DNA of 12,022 nt. Source: CAYNND01 sp964398775 (GTDB lineage: Bacteria; Patescibacteriota; Minisyncoccia; Phycocordibacterales; UBA2100). Below the pieces are notes generated by a model. The model had not been told where the DNA came from. It was given only the letters and a program-made list of their open reading frames with translations, and searched no databases. The DNA lies in the NCBI GenBank assembly GCA_964398775.1, contig CAYNND010000016.1, forward strand, positions 1-12,022. Reading direction: 5' to 3'. Of this stretch, positions 6,395 through 11,910 are shown piece after piece. Position 1 is the first letter of the stretch. Every line of letters begins with the position of its first letter. The position numbers and the translations under genes were made by a program.

Positions 6395-7765
6395 ATGAAG
6401 CGATTGCTTGCAACATGTGCCGTAGTGATAGCGGGTATCGGGTATAGCGCCTATGCAGCGCAAGACCAAGCTCAGCCAGTTCCTGGTTCGTGGTTGAATC
6501 TTGAGCGAGTACCAAGCGCTGCCGAGATAAAAGCGGGTGTTATTTATGACTTTGATGTTTTTAATGTATCAGGAGGTCTCGCGGCAGCGAAGCGAATTCT
6601 TGCAGTGGGTGGGCAAGTCGCTGTGTACCATCAAGGTATGGGCGGGGGAGCGATATGGGGAGAAAAAGAAATATCACTGCCGCAAATGCTGACACAGCTG
6701 CAAGGAGATATCCCGCGATATATTCAGCAGCTTGGAAAACCACGAGCGCTCACAATGCACATCGATAACGTGCATAGCCTCGATGCGGCGGGACTCGGCA
6801 GGATGATAGAAGGGGTGACAGGAATATGTCAGCGCGCAGGTACGCCATGCACGATTGCAATGAAAAACAATGTGAAAAATCTCCTCACACTACTGCAGTC
6901 AAACAGAAAGTATGCTGACGTTATAAATTATTTATGGATTGAAAATGCAACCGGCGATCCGACACAAATTAACGCCGCAAAAGAAATCAAAGAAAAGTTT
7001 AATATTCCTATTCGGCTCATCGGGTTTGGAAAGCTCCTCCCTGGTGCTCAAGCGCCAGGAGTGCATGAGACTCCTATCAGTGAAGCAGACTTGCGTACGT
7101 TTATGAAGAATAATCCTTGGATTACCGATGCACACTGGGCACCAGACGAACGCCACCTGACACCAACCGCATACATCGCAAACAGCGGTACGACACGCGT
7201 CGCCCCTCCTGCACAGCCACCGCCTGCAGCGCTCACAACACAACCTACTGGGGTGCAAACAGGGCAACCTCAGACCAATCCATTTGCTCAGCCAGGTCAA
7301 GTCACTCCACCGAGCGCTACACCTGCGCAAGGTACTGGCGTACAGTCACCGGGAGGTGGTTCACAAACACAGCAACCGCAACAACAGCCACAACCGCAGC
7401 AGCAACAGCCGCAGCAACAGCCACCCCAGTATCCTCCGCCGCAACCATTTGCAGCTACAACATCTTCCTCTGGTATCGGTGAAAATAAAACAAAATCAAA
7501 ACCACCAACAGCATCAATTAAAGCAAAAAAGAGTACCATAAGTGGCAGGAAGCTTGTCACCGTGACATGGAAGAGTACAGGAGACGGAGACTATGATTGT
7601 GTCGTTACTGCGACGACAGAGACAAGTGAAAAGACGCTCGGAGAATCAAAAAATGGCACGGTAAAATTACGTCTCGCTAAAAGCGGCAAAGGCTCAATAG
7701 ATTTCAGTATCCAGTGTACGGGCGAGGCAGGTGATGCCTCAGACGTGGTGACTATCGAGCGCTAG
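6395..7765 (+). CDS. Secreted TIM-barrel protein, GH114-like, with Pro/Gln linker and C-terminal beta domain
   Basis: A 456-residue exported protein. Residues 1-22 form a signal peptide (KRLLATCAVVIAGIGYSAYA). Residues 30-265 resemble glycoside hydrolase family 114 / endo-alpha-1,4-polygalactosaminidase-like barrels: strand YDFDVF (51-56), QVAVYHQGMG (74-83), MHIDNVHSL (121-129), TIAMKNN (153-159) and YLWIEN (179-184). D124 and E183 are candidate acids; this assignment rests on strand-motif resemblance only. About 270-365 is a Pro/Gln/Thr linker with a poly-Q/P core. About 370-456 is a beta-rich, Ig-like domain with C402 and C441. The start at 6395 is chosen over an upstream in-frame ATG because it gives the signal peptide and sits 2 nt after the previous stop. 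It ends in a CTAG shared with the stop of the convergent gene. Confidence 0.7.
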   Translation: MKRLLATCAVVIAGIGYSAYAAQDQAQPVPGSWLNLERVPSAAEIKAGVIYDFDVFNVSGGLAAAKRILAVGGQVAVYHQGMGGGAIWGEKEISLPQMLTQLQGDIPRYIQQLGKPRALTMHIDNVHSLDAAGLGRMIEGVTGICQRAGTPCTIAMKNNVKNLLTLLQSNRKYADVINYLWIENATGDPTQINAAKEIKEKFNIPIRLIGFGKLLPGAQAPGVHETPISEADLRTFMKNNPWITDAHWAPDERHLTPTAYIANSGTTRVAPPAQPPPAALTTQPTGVQTGQPQTNPFAQPGQVTPPSATPAQGTGVQSPGGGSQTQQPQQQPQPQQQQPQQQPPQYPPPQPFAATTSSSGIGENKTKSKPPTASIKAKKSTISGRKLVTVTWKSTGDGDYDCVVTATTETSEKTLGESKNGTVKLRLAKSGKGSIDFSIQCTGEAGDASDVVTIER

Positions 7766-8121
7766 AACTCCTTCCCGTTATAGTGCTGCGGTGTAAGTGT
7801 TTCAACAGCAACGCCATCAAGGCAGCGCACATTGACCATGACGGTCGGTGTACCATCAGGATTTTCTCCACGAGCAAAAGATTGTACGCCGCAGGTCTTA
7901 CAGAAGAGATGTTGAATCTTTTTGGTATTAAAACGATATTCAGTCTGCGCGTCGGCTCCAGCTTCAAGGGTAAATGCTGCTGCGGGAACAAAGGCAAGAA
8001 TGAATCCTTTCCGTCCACAGTGAGAACAGTTACAAGTACCTGTCTGAGCGAGGTCAGCATCAACAGTAAATCGTACAGCGCCACAATGGCAGCTTCCTGA
8101 GTATTTCATAGGCTTCAGCAT
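7762..8121 (-). CDS. GFA family zinc protein (glutathione-dependent formaldehyde-activating enzyme-like)
   Basis: A 119-residue cytoplasmic protein of the GFA/CENP-V family, which binds two zinc ions through cysteines. The motifs are all present: C11-H-C13 (GSCHCGAVRF), C30-x-C32-x-x-C35 (TCNCSHCGRKG) and C74-x-x-C77 (FCKTCGVQSF). Length fits the family (about 115-135). The founding member condenses formaldehyde with glutathione, but most members have unknown substrates, and no glutathione pathway is visible here, so the enzyme name should not be taken literally. Start: ATG 8121 gives MLKPMKYSGSCHC; ATG 8109 (MKYSG) is an equally good alternative. Longer in-frame starts would lie upstream of the -10 box at 8150-8155. 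It is convergent with the upstream-mapped secreted gene and overlaps its stop by 3 nt. Confidence 0.88.
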   Translation of the reverse strand: MLKPMKYSGSCHCGAVRFTVDADLAQTGTCNCSHCGRKGFILAFVPAAAFTLEAGADAQTEYRFNTKKIQHLFCKTCGVQSFARGENPDGTPTVMVNVRCLDGVAVETLTPQHYNGKEF

Positions 8122-8149
8122 AGCACAGGAGTCCTGACTTATTGAAAAA

Positions 8150-8155
8150 AGTATA
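8150..8155 (-). promoter_or_regulatory. -10 box for the GFA-family gene
   Basis: Reads TATACT on the minus strand, giving a start near 8143 and a leader of about 22 nt before ATG 8121. No -35 consensus. The leader contains CAGGACTCCTG, a short inverted repeat, and no clear Shine-Dalgarno at normal spacing. Confidence 0.45.
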
Positions 8156-8164
8156 CTTTCACAG

Positions 8165-8198
8165 TAGGGAAAAACCTGCTGCAGGGGAGTTTTTTGAG
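8165..8198 (-). terminator. Weak candidate terminator after tRNA-Ile
   Basis: On the minus strand, just after the tRNA 3' end, CCTG-CAG-CAGG is followed by TTTTT. The stem is only 4-5 bp unless the flanking A and T runs also pair, so this is tentative. Confidence 0.3.
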
Positions 8199-8200
8199 TT

Positions 8201-8276
8201 TGGTGCACGCACTAGGGATCGAACCTAGGACCTTTCGAGTATCAGTCGAATGCTCTACCAGCTGAGCTATGCGTGC
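8201..8276 (-). tRNA. tRNA-Ile (anticodon GAU), CCA encoded
   Basis: Folds as a standard 73-nt cloverleaf plus CCA. Acceptor GCACGCA pairs with TGCGTGC, the D arm is GCTC-AGCTGGTA-GAGC, the anticodon stem is TTCGA/TCGAA with loop CTGATAC (anticodon GAT), and the T arm is CTAGG-TTCGATC-CCTAG. Discriminator is A. The 3' CCA (TGG at 8201-8203 on the plus strand) is genome-encoded, unlike the tRNA-Leu at 11768. It has its own sigma70-type promoter. Confidence 0.97.
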
Positions 8277-8307
8277 ATATAGGAACAAGCTTTTTCAAGC
8301 GTGCCGC

Positions 8308-8336
8308 ACTATACCAGAAAGACCCCCTTTTTTCAA
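8308..8336 (-). promoter_or_regulatory. Sigma70 promoter of tRNA-Ile
   Basis: On the minus strand, TTGAAA (8336-8331), a 17-nt spacer and TATAGT (8313-8308), with TGG in front as an extended -10. Start expected near 8301, 25 nt before the tRNA. This is the best promoter in the window and shows that ordinary sigma70-type spacing is used here. Confidence 0.85.
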
Positions 8337-8404
8337 TAACTGCTCGAAGTAACACACATGACCTATACCAATAGTCTAGTAATGCAAAAAAAACATAAAA
8401 ACAG

Positions 8405-8410
8405 TAGAAT
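8405..8410 (+). promoter_or_regulatory. -10 box 8 nt before the first HD gene
   Basis: TAGAAT with its end 8 nt before ATG 8419, again giving a leaderless or near-leaderless transcript. No matching -35. Confidence 0.45.
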
Positions 8411-8418
8411 ATGCAGAC

Positions 8419-9099
8419 ATGAAAGAAATTTCTAACATCTACTCCCACTACCACATCCCACCCGTCATCCAGACGCACCAGCTTCGTGTGGCCGCTGTCG
8501 CGCGTACTATAGCAGCAGCACATGCAGGGGATTGTGACGCTGAAGTGGTCACTCAAGTCGGACTCTTACACGACATGGGGAACATCATCAAGGTGGAATT
8601 TGATACCTTTCCCAAAGTTTGGGAACCGGAAGGTGTTGAGTATTGGAAAGGGGTGCGCGAGACAATGATTGCGCAATATGGTAAGGATGAACACGAAGCA
8701 ACTGTTGCGATTGCAAAAGAAATCGGCGTGAGTGATATGGTCCTGCACTGCACGGACATGATGAGTTTTTCACATATTGAGAAAGTCTTACTCGAAGGGA
8801 CACTTGAGGAGCAGATTTGTGCATACGCAGACAACCGCGTCGGTCCCTTTGGCGTACTCTCTTTGGCAGAACGTCTTGAGGAAGCGAAGCGGCGCTACAT
8901 GTATCGCACTGACCGCATCTTTGACCATGACCGACACGCAGAGATTGTGCGTCGTGCACATGAGCTCGAGCAGGTGTTGTTCACAGGCATTTCTCTGCAG
9001 CCTGCTGATATCACTGATGCACACATTGCGCCCATCGTAGAGCAGCTCTCATGCTACACTTTCGGTACAACAGACGCACATCGCGCATTTCATCGTTGA
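8419..9099 (+). CDS. HD-domain protein, first of two tandem paralogues
   Basis: A 226-residue cytoplasmic HD-superfamily metal-dependent phosphohydrolase candidate. Metal-ligand pattern: H20 (THQLRVA), the HD doublet H51-D52 (LLHDMGNIIK) and D138 (AYADNRVGP), in HD order and spacing. Conserved stretches EPEGVEYWK (69-77) and YGKDEHEA (87-94) lie between them and are shared with the next gene. Family members hydrolyse nucleotides, cyclic nucleotides or other phosphate esters; substrate cannot be read here. No signal peptide, transmembrane segment or fused signalling domain. Relative to the second copy it has about 14 extra residues at the C-terminus. ATG 8419 gives the same N-terminal pattern as the paralogue (ISNIYSHYHIPP versus ISDIYKTYTIPP). 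No Shine-Dalgarno precedes it. Confidence 0.85.
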   Translation: MKEISNIYSHYHIPPVIQTHQLRVAAVARTIAAAHAGDCDAEVVTQVGLLHDMGNIIKVEFDTFPKVWEPEGVEYWKGVRETMIAQYGKDEHEATVAIAKEIGVSDMVLHCTDMMSFSHIEKVLLEGTLEEQICAYADNRVGPFGVLSLAERLEEAKRRYMYRTDRIFDHDRHAEIVRRAHELEQVLFTGISLQPADITDAHIAPIVEQLSCYTFGTTDAHRAFHR

Positions 9100-9106
9100 A
9101 CTTCCC

Positions 9107-9167
9107 AAAAGTGCACTCACCGTACTACCCAGTACGCCTCGCGCACTTTTGCTCGTTCGCCTCGAAC
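9107..9167 (+). other. Tandem hairpins between the HD paralogues
   Basis: AAAAGTGC (9107-9114) pairs with GCACTTTT (9143-9150). Inside is a perfect hairpin CGTACT-ACCC-AGTACG (9121-9136). A second small hairpin GTTCG-CCT-CGAAC follows at 9155-9167. The outer stem ends in TTTT, so it may be a weak terminator or an mRNA-processing or attenuation structure between the two genes. A degenerate direct copy of its left arm plus GTAC appears at about 9174-9190. Confidence 0.5.
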
Positions 9168-9199
9168 TGCATCAAAGTGCGTCAGTCGTACACAGGCAC

Positions 9200-9838
9200 A
9201 TGATAATCAGTGATATCTATAAAACGTACACCATCCCGCCGCATCTCCAGCTGCACCAGCTCAGAGTTGCTGCAGTAGGGAAGTTGGTTGCTGAAGTGCA
9301 CCATGCAGATGAGCACACTGTTGTTTCGGCATGCCTCTTACACGACATGGGGAACATCATCAAGTTTAAGCTCGACCGCTTCCCAGAGTTTCTTGAACCA
9401 GAAGGGTATGAATATTGGAAAAAAGTTCAAGCTGACTTCATGCAGAAGTATGGCACTGACGAGCATCTCGCGACGCTCATGATATGCGATGAACTTGGTG
9501 TCTCAGATGCGGTACTGGGGTGCATCCGTGCAGTTGGTATGACCAAGGCACATGCAAACATCGCGACAGGCACGCGAGAAGAGCAGATTACGAACTATGC
9601 AGATTTGCGCATTGGACCAAAAGGACTCATATCGATACAAGAACGCCTTGCCGATGGAAAAGTGCGCTACGGCAATACGCATGATGGTGTGACATTAACC
9701 GATGCAGGCTTTCGCGCCATGAGTAGGGAAATAGAGGCGCTCGAAACGCTTCTCGCCACATCCACCTTCGACCCCCGCACTATCAATGATGCAATGTGCG
9801 CTCCTCTTCTTGAGTTACTTGCATTGTATAAAATCTAA
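9200..9838 (+). CDS. HD-domain protein, second of two tandem paralogues
   Basis: A 212-residue paralogue of the gene at 8419. Metal-ligand pattern H19 (LHQLRVA), H48-D49 (LLHDMGNIIK) and D135 (NYADLRIGP) is intact. Shared stretches include LHQLRVAAV, LLHDMGNIIK, EPEG-EYWK, YG-DEH and EEQI-YAD-R-GP-G. The middle region (residues 108-125, CIRAVGMTKAHANIATGT) differs clearly from the sister (HCTDMMSFSHIEKVLLEGT), which may change substrate preference. I chose ATG 9200 because it aligns with the sister start; an in-frame ATG 51 nt upstream would add unaligned residues inside the hairpin region. Promoter evidence is weak (TACACA at 9189-9194), so it may depend on read-through from the first gene. 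A cytoplasmic phosphohydrolase is the family expectation, not a demonstrated activity. Confidence 0.85.
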   Translation: MIISDIYKTYTIPPHLQLHQLRVAAVGKLVAEVHHADEHTVVSACLLHDMGNIIKFKLDRFPEFLEPEGYEYWKKVQADFMQKYGTDEHLATLMICDELGVSDAVLGCIRAVGMTKAHANIATGTREEQITNYADLRIGPKGLISIQERLADGKVRYGNTHDGVTLTDAGFRAMSREIEALETLLATSTFDPRTINDAMCAPLLELLALYKI

Positions 9839-9867
9839 CCATGTGCATGTAAGTACACTCAGATTGG

Positions 9868-9905
9868 AAAAAATCGTTGCGCAGCTTTCAGTACTATAAG
9901 CGCAA
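9868..9905 (-). terminator. Terminator of the minus-strand gene ending at 9927
   Basis: On the minus strand TTGCGC (9905-9900), a 17-nt loop, GCGCAA (9882-9877), then CGA and TTTTTT (9873-9868). The stem is short but perfect, the T-run good, and the position right after the minus-strand stop is as expected. On the plus strand it also closes the HD gene region. Confidence 0.6.
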
Positions 9906-9926
9906 AGTATAGTTACCCAGCAAGAA

Positions 9927-10523
9927 CTAGTTGATTTCAATTATATGTGTGGCAAAAGGGACGGCCTTTGGTTCAGTACTGTGTGGTTCAGGTGTGTATT
10001 GTGGAAAGATGGATACTTCTATCTGGTTCTCTGAAATCCATTGTAGATAAGGTACAAATGAAGGGAAGTCAGTATACGTACCAAGCACATATCCGACTGG
10101 CGCTTCATAAATCACTTCTTGCTCGAGTGATTCAGTAGTAAGTAGTGTAGCTTGGTTGTCATGGTCTTGTTGCACAAAGAGTAGATGGGCACCATCCGGC
10201 GCCACTAAGATATTTTTTCCCAAAGATCCGTAATCAATATACGCATGTAGATCCTGCATAGTAGTGCCTGCTATATCTGAAACAAATAGGGCACACCCTG
10301 ATTCTGTGCCGGTTCGAGTGCGGCAATAGAACACTTTAGAATCGGTTTGGAGTAGTTTTTCGAAAGCATATCCGGACTCGGTAGGTCCTAATTCGTTACT
10401 TTGAAATTTTTCTTGTTCTGGCACTGGCTCTACTGTGTGTGGCTGTTGGTAGTAGTACCACATAAGAGCACCGACAATGACAACGAAACAAAAAATAATT
10501 TGAATGAGCTGTTTTTGGTTCAT
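9927..10523 (-). CDS. Membrane-anchored extracytoplasmic protein, unknown function
   Basis: A 198-residue protein with one N-terminal transmembrane segment (about residues 7-26, IQIIFCFVVIVGALMWYYYQ) preceded by a lysine, so the rest should lie outside the membrane. The exterior part has an acidic, Pro/Glu-rich spacer (about 28-50) and then a beta-rich region with a stretch like a WD40/TolB-type propeller blade (ILVAPDGAHLLFVQQD, near 105-120). It has two nearby cysteines (C67 and C77). I do not recognise a specific family, and a single partial propeller repeat is weak evidence. Base composition is visibly more A+T rich than the glycolytic operon, which may indicate a different origin or weaker codon selection. 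It has its own -10 candidates and terminator. Confidence 0.75.
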   Translation of the reverse strand: MNQKQLIQIIFCFVVIVGALMWYYYQQPHTVEPVPEQEKFQSNELGPTESGYAFEKLLQTDSKVFYCRTRTGTESGCALFVSDIAGTTMQDLHAYIDYGSLGKNILVAPDGAHLLFVQQDHDNQATLLTTESLEQEVIYEAPVGYVLGTYTDFPSFVPYLQWISENQIEVSIFPQYTPEPHSTEPKAVPFATHIIEIN

Positions 10524-10547
10524 GTAATTGTAGTTAGTTTTTTTTAA

Positions 10548-10583
10548 ATCATACTCAAACGAAGCTCATTTCAGGTTACTATA
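10548..10583 (-). promoter_or_regulatory. Promoter region of the minus-strand gene at 10523
   Basis: Two -10 candidates on the minus strand: TATAGT (10583-10578) preceded by TGA, and TATGAT (10553-10548). They would give leaders of about 48 and 18 nt. Neither has a consensus -35. The leader has no Shine-Dalgarno site. Confidence 0.35.
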
Positions 10584-10603
10584 TCAAATAAACCTCAGCT
10601 ATG

Positions 10604-10633
10604 AAAAAAGACGGTACATCCACCGTCTTTTTT
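10604..10633 (-). terminator. Bidirectional rho-independent terminator
   Basis: AAAAAAGACGGT, loop ACATCC, ACCGTCTTTTTT: a perfect 12-bp inverted repeat with U-tracts on both strands. No plus-strand gene precedes it, so it most likely ends a minus-strand transcript coming from about 10800. Confidence 0.85.
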
Positions 10634-10803
10634 CTTGATTCCAATTTTTTCTTTGTAAACCATCGGAGAACTCTACGTTGTTTTAAGAGGATACGATACC
10701 TCTGAGAGTTCTGAGCGAGGAATGGATGTTTTCCTGCTATACCGAACAATTTTTTGTCATTCTCCTCTTTGGTGAGGGATAGTCCTAGCGTTGACAATGG
10801 CAT
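10604..10803 (-). ncRNA. Candidate small RNA or small-protein unit, minus strand
   Basis: The terminator at 10604-10633 needs an upstream transcript on the minus strand, and none of the annotated genes supplies one. The ~200 nt before it hold an 8-bp stem (AGAACTCT 10667-10674 / AGAGTTCT 10705-10712) enclosing a 5-bp stem (AGAGG 10686-10690 / CCTCT 10699-10703). A minus-strand frame from ATG 10803 encodes about 74 residues (basic, with ILLKQRRVLRWFTKKKLESRKK), but its stop at about 10579 lies beyond the terminator U-tract, so the complete frame could not be translated from a terminated transcript. This favours a structured RNA, or a chance frame. I see no match to a known RNA family and no strong promoter. 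Confidence 0.35.
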
Positions 10804-10817
10804 CTGTTACTAATCAT

Positions 10818-10860
10818 TGGATTTAAGGTCAGTTATTTACGTGCGTGACCAGCGCAGCCA
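10818..10860. repeat. 43-bp imperfect direct repeat, copy 1
   Basis: Matches 10886-10928 at 37 of 43 positions without gaps; the copies are offset by 68 bp. Conserved blocks are TGGATTTAAGGTC, TTTACGTGC, TGACCA and GCAGCCA. GGTCA and TGACC within the copy form an inverted repeat around a 14-nt centre, resembling a regulator-binding or recombination site. Confidence 0.7.
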
Positions 10861-10885
10861 ACGATAAGAACAAGTCGCGTAGAAG

Positions 10886-10928
10886 TGGATTTAAGGTCGA
10901 TTGTTTACGTGCCTGACCAAGGCAGCCA
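10886..10928. repeat. 43-bp imperfect direct repeat, copy 2
   Basis: Second copy, six substitutions from copy 1. GGTC and GACC arms are conserved although the sequence between them changed, which suggests the arms matter. It lies 57 nt before the membrane protein start at 10985. Confidence 0.7.
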
Positions 10929-10984
10929 CATTCCAGCTGACGCATGCCCCAAAGTACAGGACGTGATATTGGCATCTCAATTAA

Positions 10985-11575
10985 ATGAAGATGTCGGTAC
11001 GCCTCTACCTAGGACTTCCACTACTGTACACCCCACGAATATTCTTGTCACGTTTGCACAATGCACAACAGTGTGGACAACAAGACAATTGCAGTCTAGA
11101 CGAACTCACGTATGATGTTCCCATGCAAGGAACAGTACAAGACACGCTCGCGTCAGCACAACAGCAGTTTGTTTCGTGGTGCCTTCCGGGTGCTACAAAC
11201 GATATACTTGTGCTTGCAGCACAAACATTTAACCAGTTCAGTCAGTACGTTATTGCGATACTCACCTTGGTTATGTTGCTTATTATGTGTGTGACTTTGT
11301 ACACCACATTGCTCGCGTTCAAATACAAAGAGGCGACACGCCATGATGGTCTTGTGCTTGCAGGTGCCTTCGGTGCTACGATGACGATGATTTATTTCTG
11401 GGATTTCATGCGTGCTATCCATACAGTACTTGCCCCATCTCCGACGCTCCTGTTTATTTTGTTGTGGGTGATACTCCTCCTCAACACACTTTTCGTTGGC
11501 TACTATACAGCGCATGCAGTGAAGGCACTTGTTCGCACAACGATTGCTCGCTACAAGAGTTTTCGAGGGAAGTAA
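10985..11575 (+). CDS. Membrane protein with three predicted TM segments, unknown function
   Basis: A 196-residue protein I cannot assign to a family. The first ~85 residues are non-membrane and contain four cysteines (C30, C36, C66 and none clearly paired by spacing beyond C30/C36). Hydrophobic segments lie at about 87-112 (YVIAILTLVMLLIMCVTLYT), 122-141 and 154-178 (LLFILLWVILLLNTLFVGYY). The C-terminus is basic (RTTIARYKSFRGK), consistent with a cytoplasmic end. Start is uncertain: ATG 10985 is used because the frame reads as coding from there, but codon 3 and ATG 11123 (MQGTVQ) are alternatives. There is no Shine-Dalgarno site and no clear -10 near 10985; the direct repeats at 10818-10928 are the only notable upstream signal. 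Confidence 0.7.
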   Translation: MKMSVRLYLGLPLLYTPRIFLSRLHNAQQCGQQDNCSLDELTYDVPMQGTVQDTLASAQQQFVSWCLPGATNDILVLAAQTFNQFSQYVIAILTLVMLLIMCVTLYTTLLAFKYKEATRHDGLVLAGAFGATMTMIYFWDFMRAIHTVLAPSPTLLFILLWVILLLNTLFVGYYTAHAVKALVRTTIARYKSFRGK

Positions 11576-11634
11576 TTCGTACGATTGTACACCTCTTCAT
11601 TTCTAGATTGTCGTGCATGCAGCTCACCGAGGTT

Positions 11635-11692
11635 GCTGGATATACGTATAAAAAAATATAGAATACCGGAGTTGGGTATGTGGCGGAACTGG
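11635..11692 (+). repeat. 58-bp exact repeat, copy 1: tRNA-Leu promoter plus 5' tRNA fragment
   Basis: Identical to 11729-11786 at an offset of 94 bp. It carries the A-rich promoter region (TAGAAT at 11659-11664) and the first 19 bases of the tRNA-Leu gene (GGGTATGTGGCGGAACTGG, 11674-11692), then diverges, so no complete tRNA can form from this copy. Weaker similarity continues upstream (CTCACCGAGG versus CTCACTGAGG). Confidence 0.9.
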
Positions 11693-11728
11693 CAAGATAA
11701 CTACAGTGCGTGCGTCTCACTGAGGCGC
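11674..11728 (+). pseudogene. Truncated tRNA-Leu 5' part
   Basis: Starts exactly like the tRNA-Leu at 11768 (acceptor 5' strand, positions 8-9 and the start of the D arm) but loses the D-arm 3' side, T arm and acceptor 3' strand. GCGTC-TCACTGA-GGCGC at about 11712-11728 could still form an anticodon-arm-like hairpin, but position 33 would be C, not the required U. It is best read as a remnant of tandem duplication. Confidence 0.6.
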
Positions 11729-11752
11729 GCTGGATATACGTATAAAAAAATA

Positions 11753-11758
11753 TAGAAT
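11753..11758 (+). promoter_or_regulatory. -10 box of tRNA-Leu
   Basis: TAGAAT, 9 nt before the tRNA 5' end, preceded by an A-run and lacking a clear -35. The identical sequence occurs at 11659-11664 in the duplicated copy, so transcription may start from either. Confidence 0.5.
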
Positions 11759-11767
11759 ACCGGAGTT

Positions 11768-11849
11768 GGGTATGTGGCGGAACTGGTATACGCGTGCGCC
11801 TCAGAAGCGCATTCTTAATCGATTGGGAGTTCGAGTCTCCCCATACCCA
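11768..11849 (+). tRNA. tRNA-Leu (anticodon CAG), no encoded CCA
   Basis: Class II cloverleaf. Acceptor GGGTATG pairs with CATACCC, D arm begins GCGG-AACTGGTATAC, anticodon stem TGCGC/GCGCA with loop CTCAGAA (anticodon CAG), long variable arm TTCTTAATCGATTG, T arm GGGAG-TTCGAGT-CTCCC, discriminator A at 11849. The following bases are CAAAA, so CCA must be added enzymatically. It reads CUG codons. Confidence 0.93.
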
Positions 11850-11898
11850 CAAAATAAATGTCTTACGATTATATTCGCATACTCACACTGCACTGTGC

Positions 11899-11904
11899 TA
11901 CACT
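11899..11904 (+). promoter_or_regulatory. -10 box 6 nt before murD
   Basis: TACACT preceded by TGC (extended -10 form), ending 6 nt before the ATG at 11911. The geometry again predicts a leaderless transcript. Confidence 0.5.
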
Positions 11905-11910
11905 TTGAAA

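Noticed and set aside
7360..7450. CAG/CAA/CCG-rich tract considered as a microsatellite or mobile repeat
   Set aside because: It encodes an in-frame Pro/Gln linker and is explained by the protein.
7297..7560. Minus-strand Cys/Gly-rich frame resembling a metallothionein
   Set aside because: It is the reverse complement of the Pro/Gln codon tract of the secreted protein; the apparent Cys clusters come from GCTG/TGG repeats.
10818..10928. Possible minimal CRISPR array
   Set aside because: Only two imperfect copies with one 25-nt spacer and no cas genes nearby.
10885..11115. 76-codon frame overlapping the membrane protein start
   Set aside because: It starts inside the second direct repeat, overlaps the better-supported membrane gene in another frame and has no recognisable features.
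11481..11852. Minus-strand 123-codon frame over the tRNA-Leu region
   Set aside because: It runs antisense through the tRNA gene and its duplicated promoter; its internal repeated peptide reflects the 58-bp DNA repeat.
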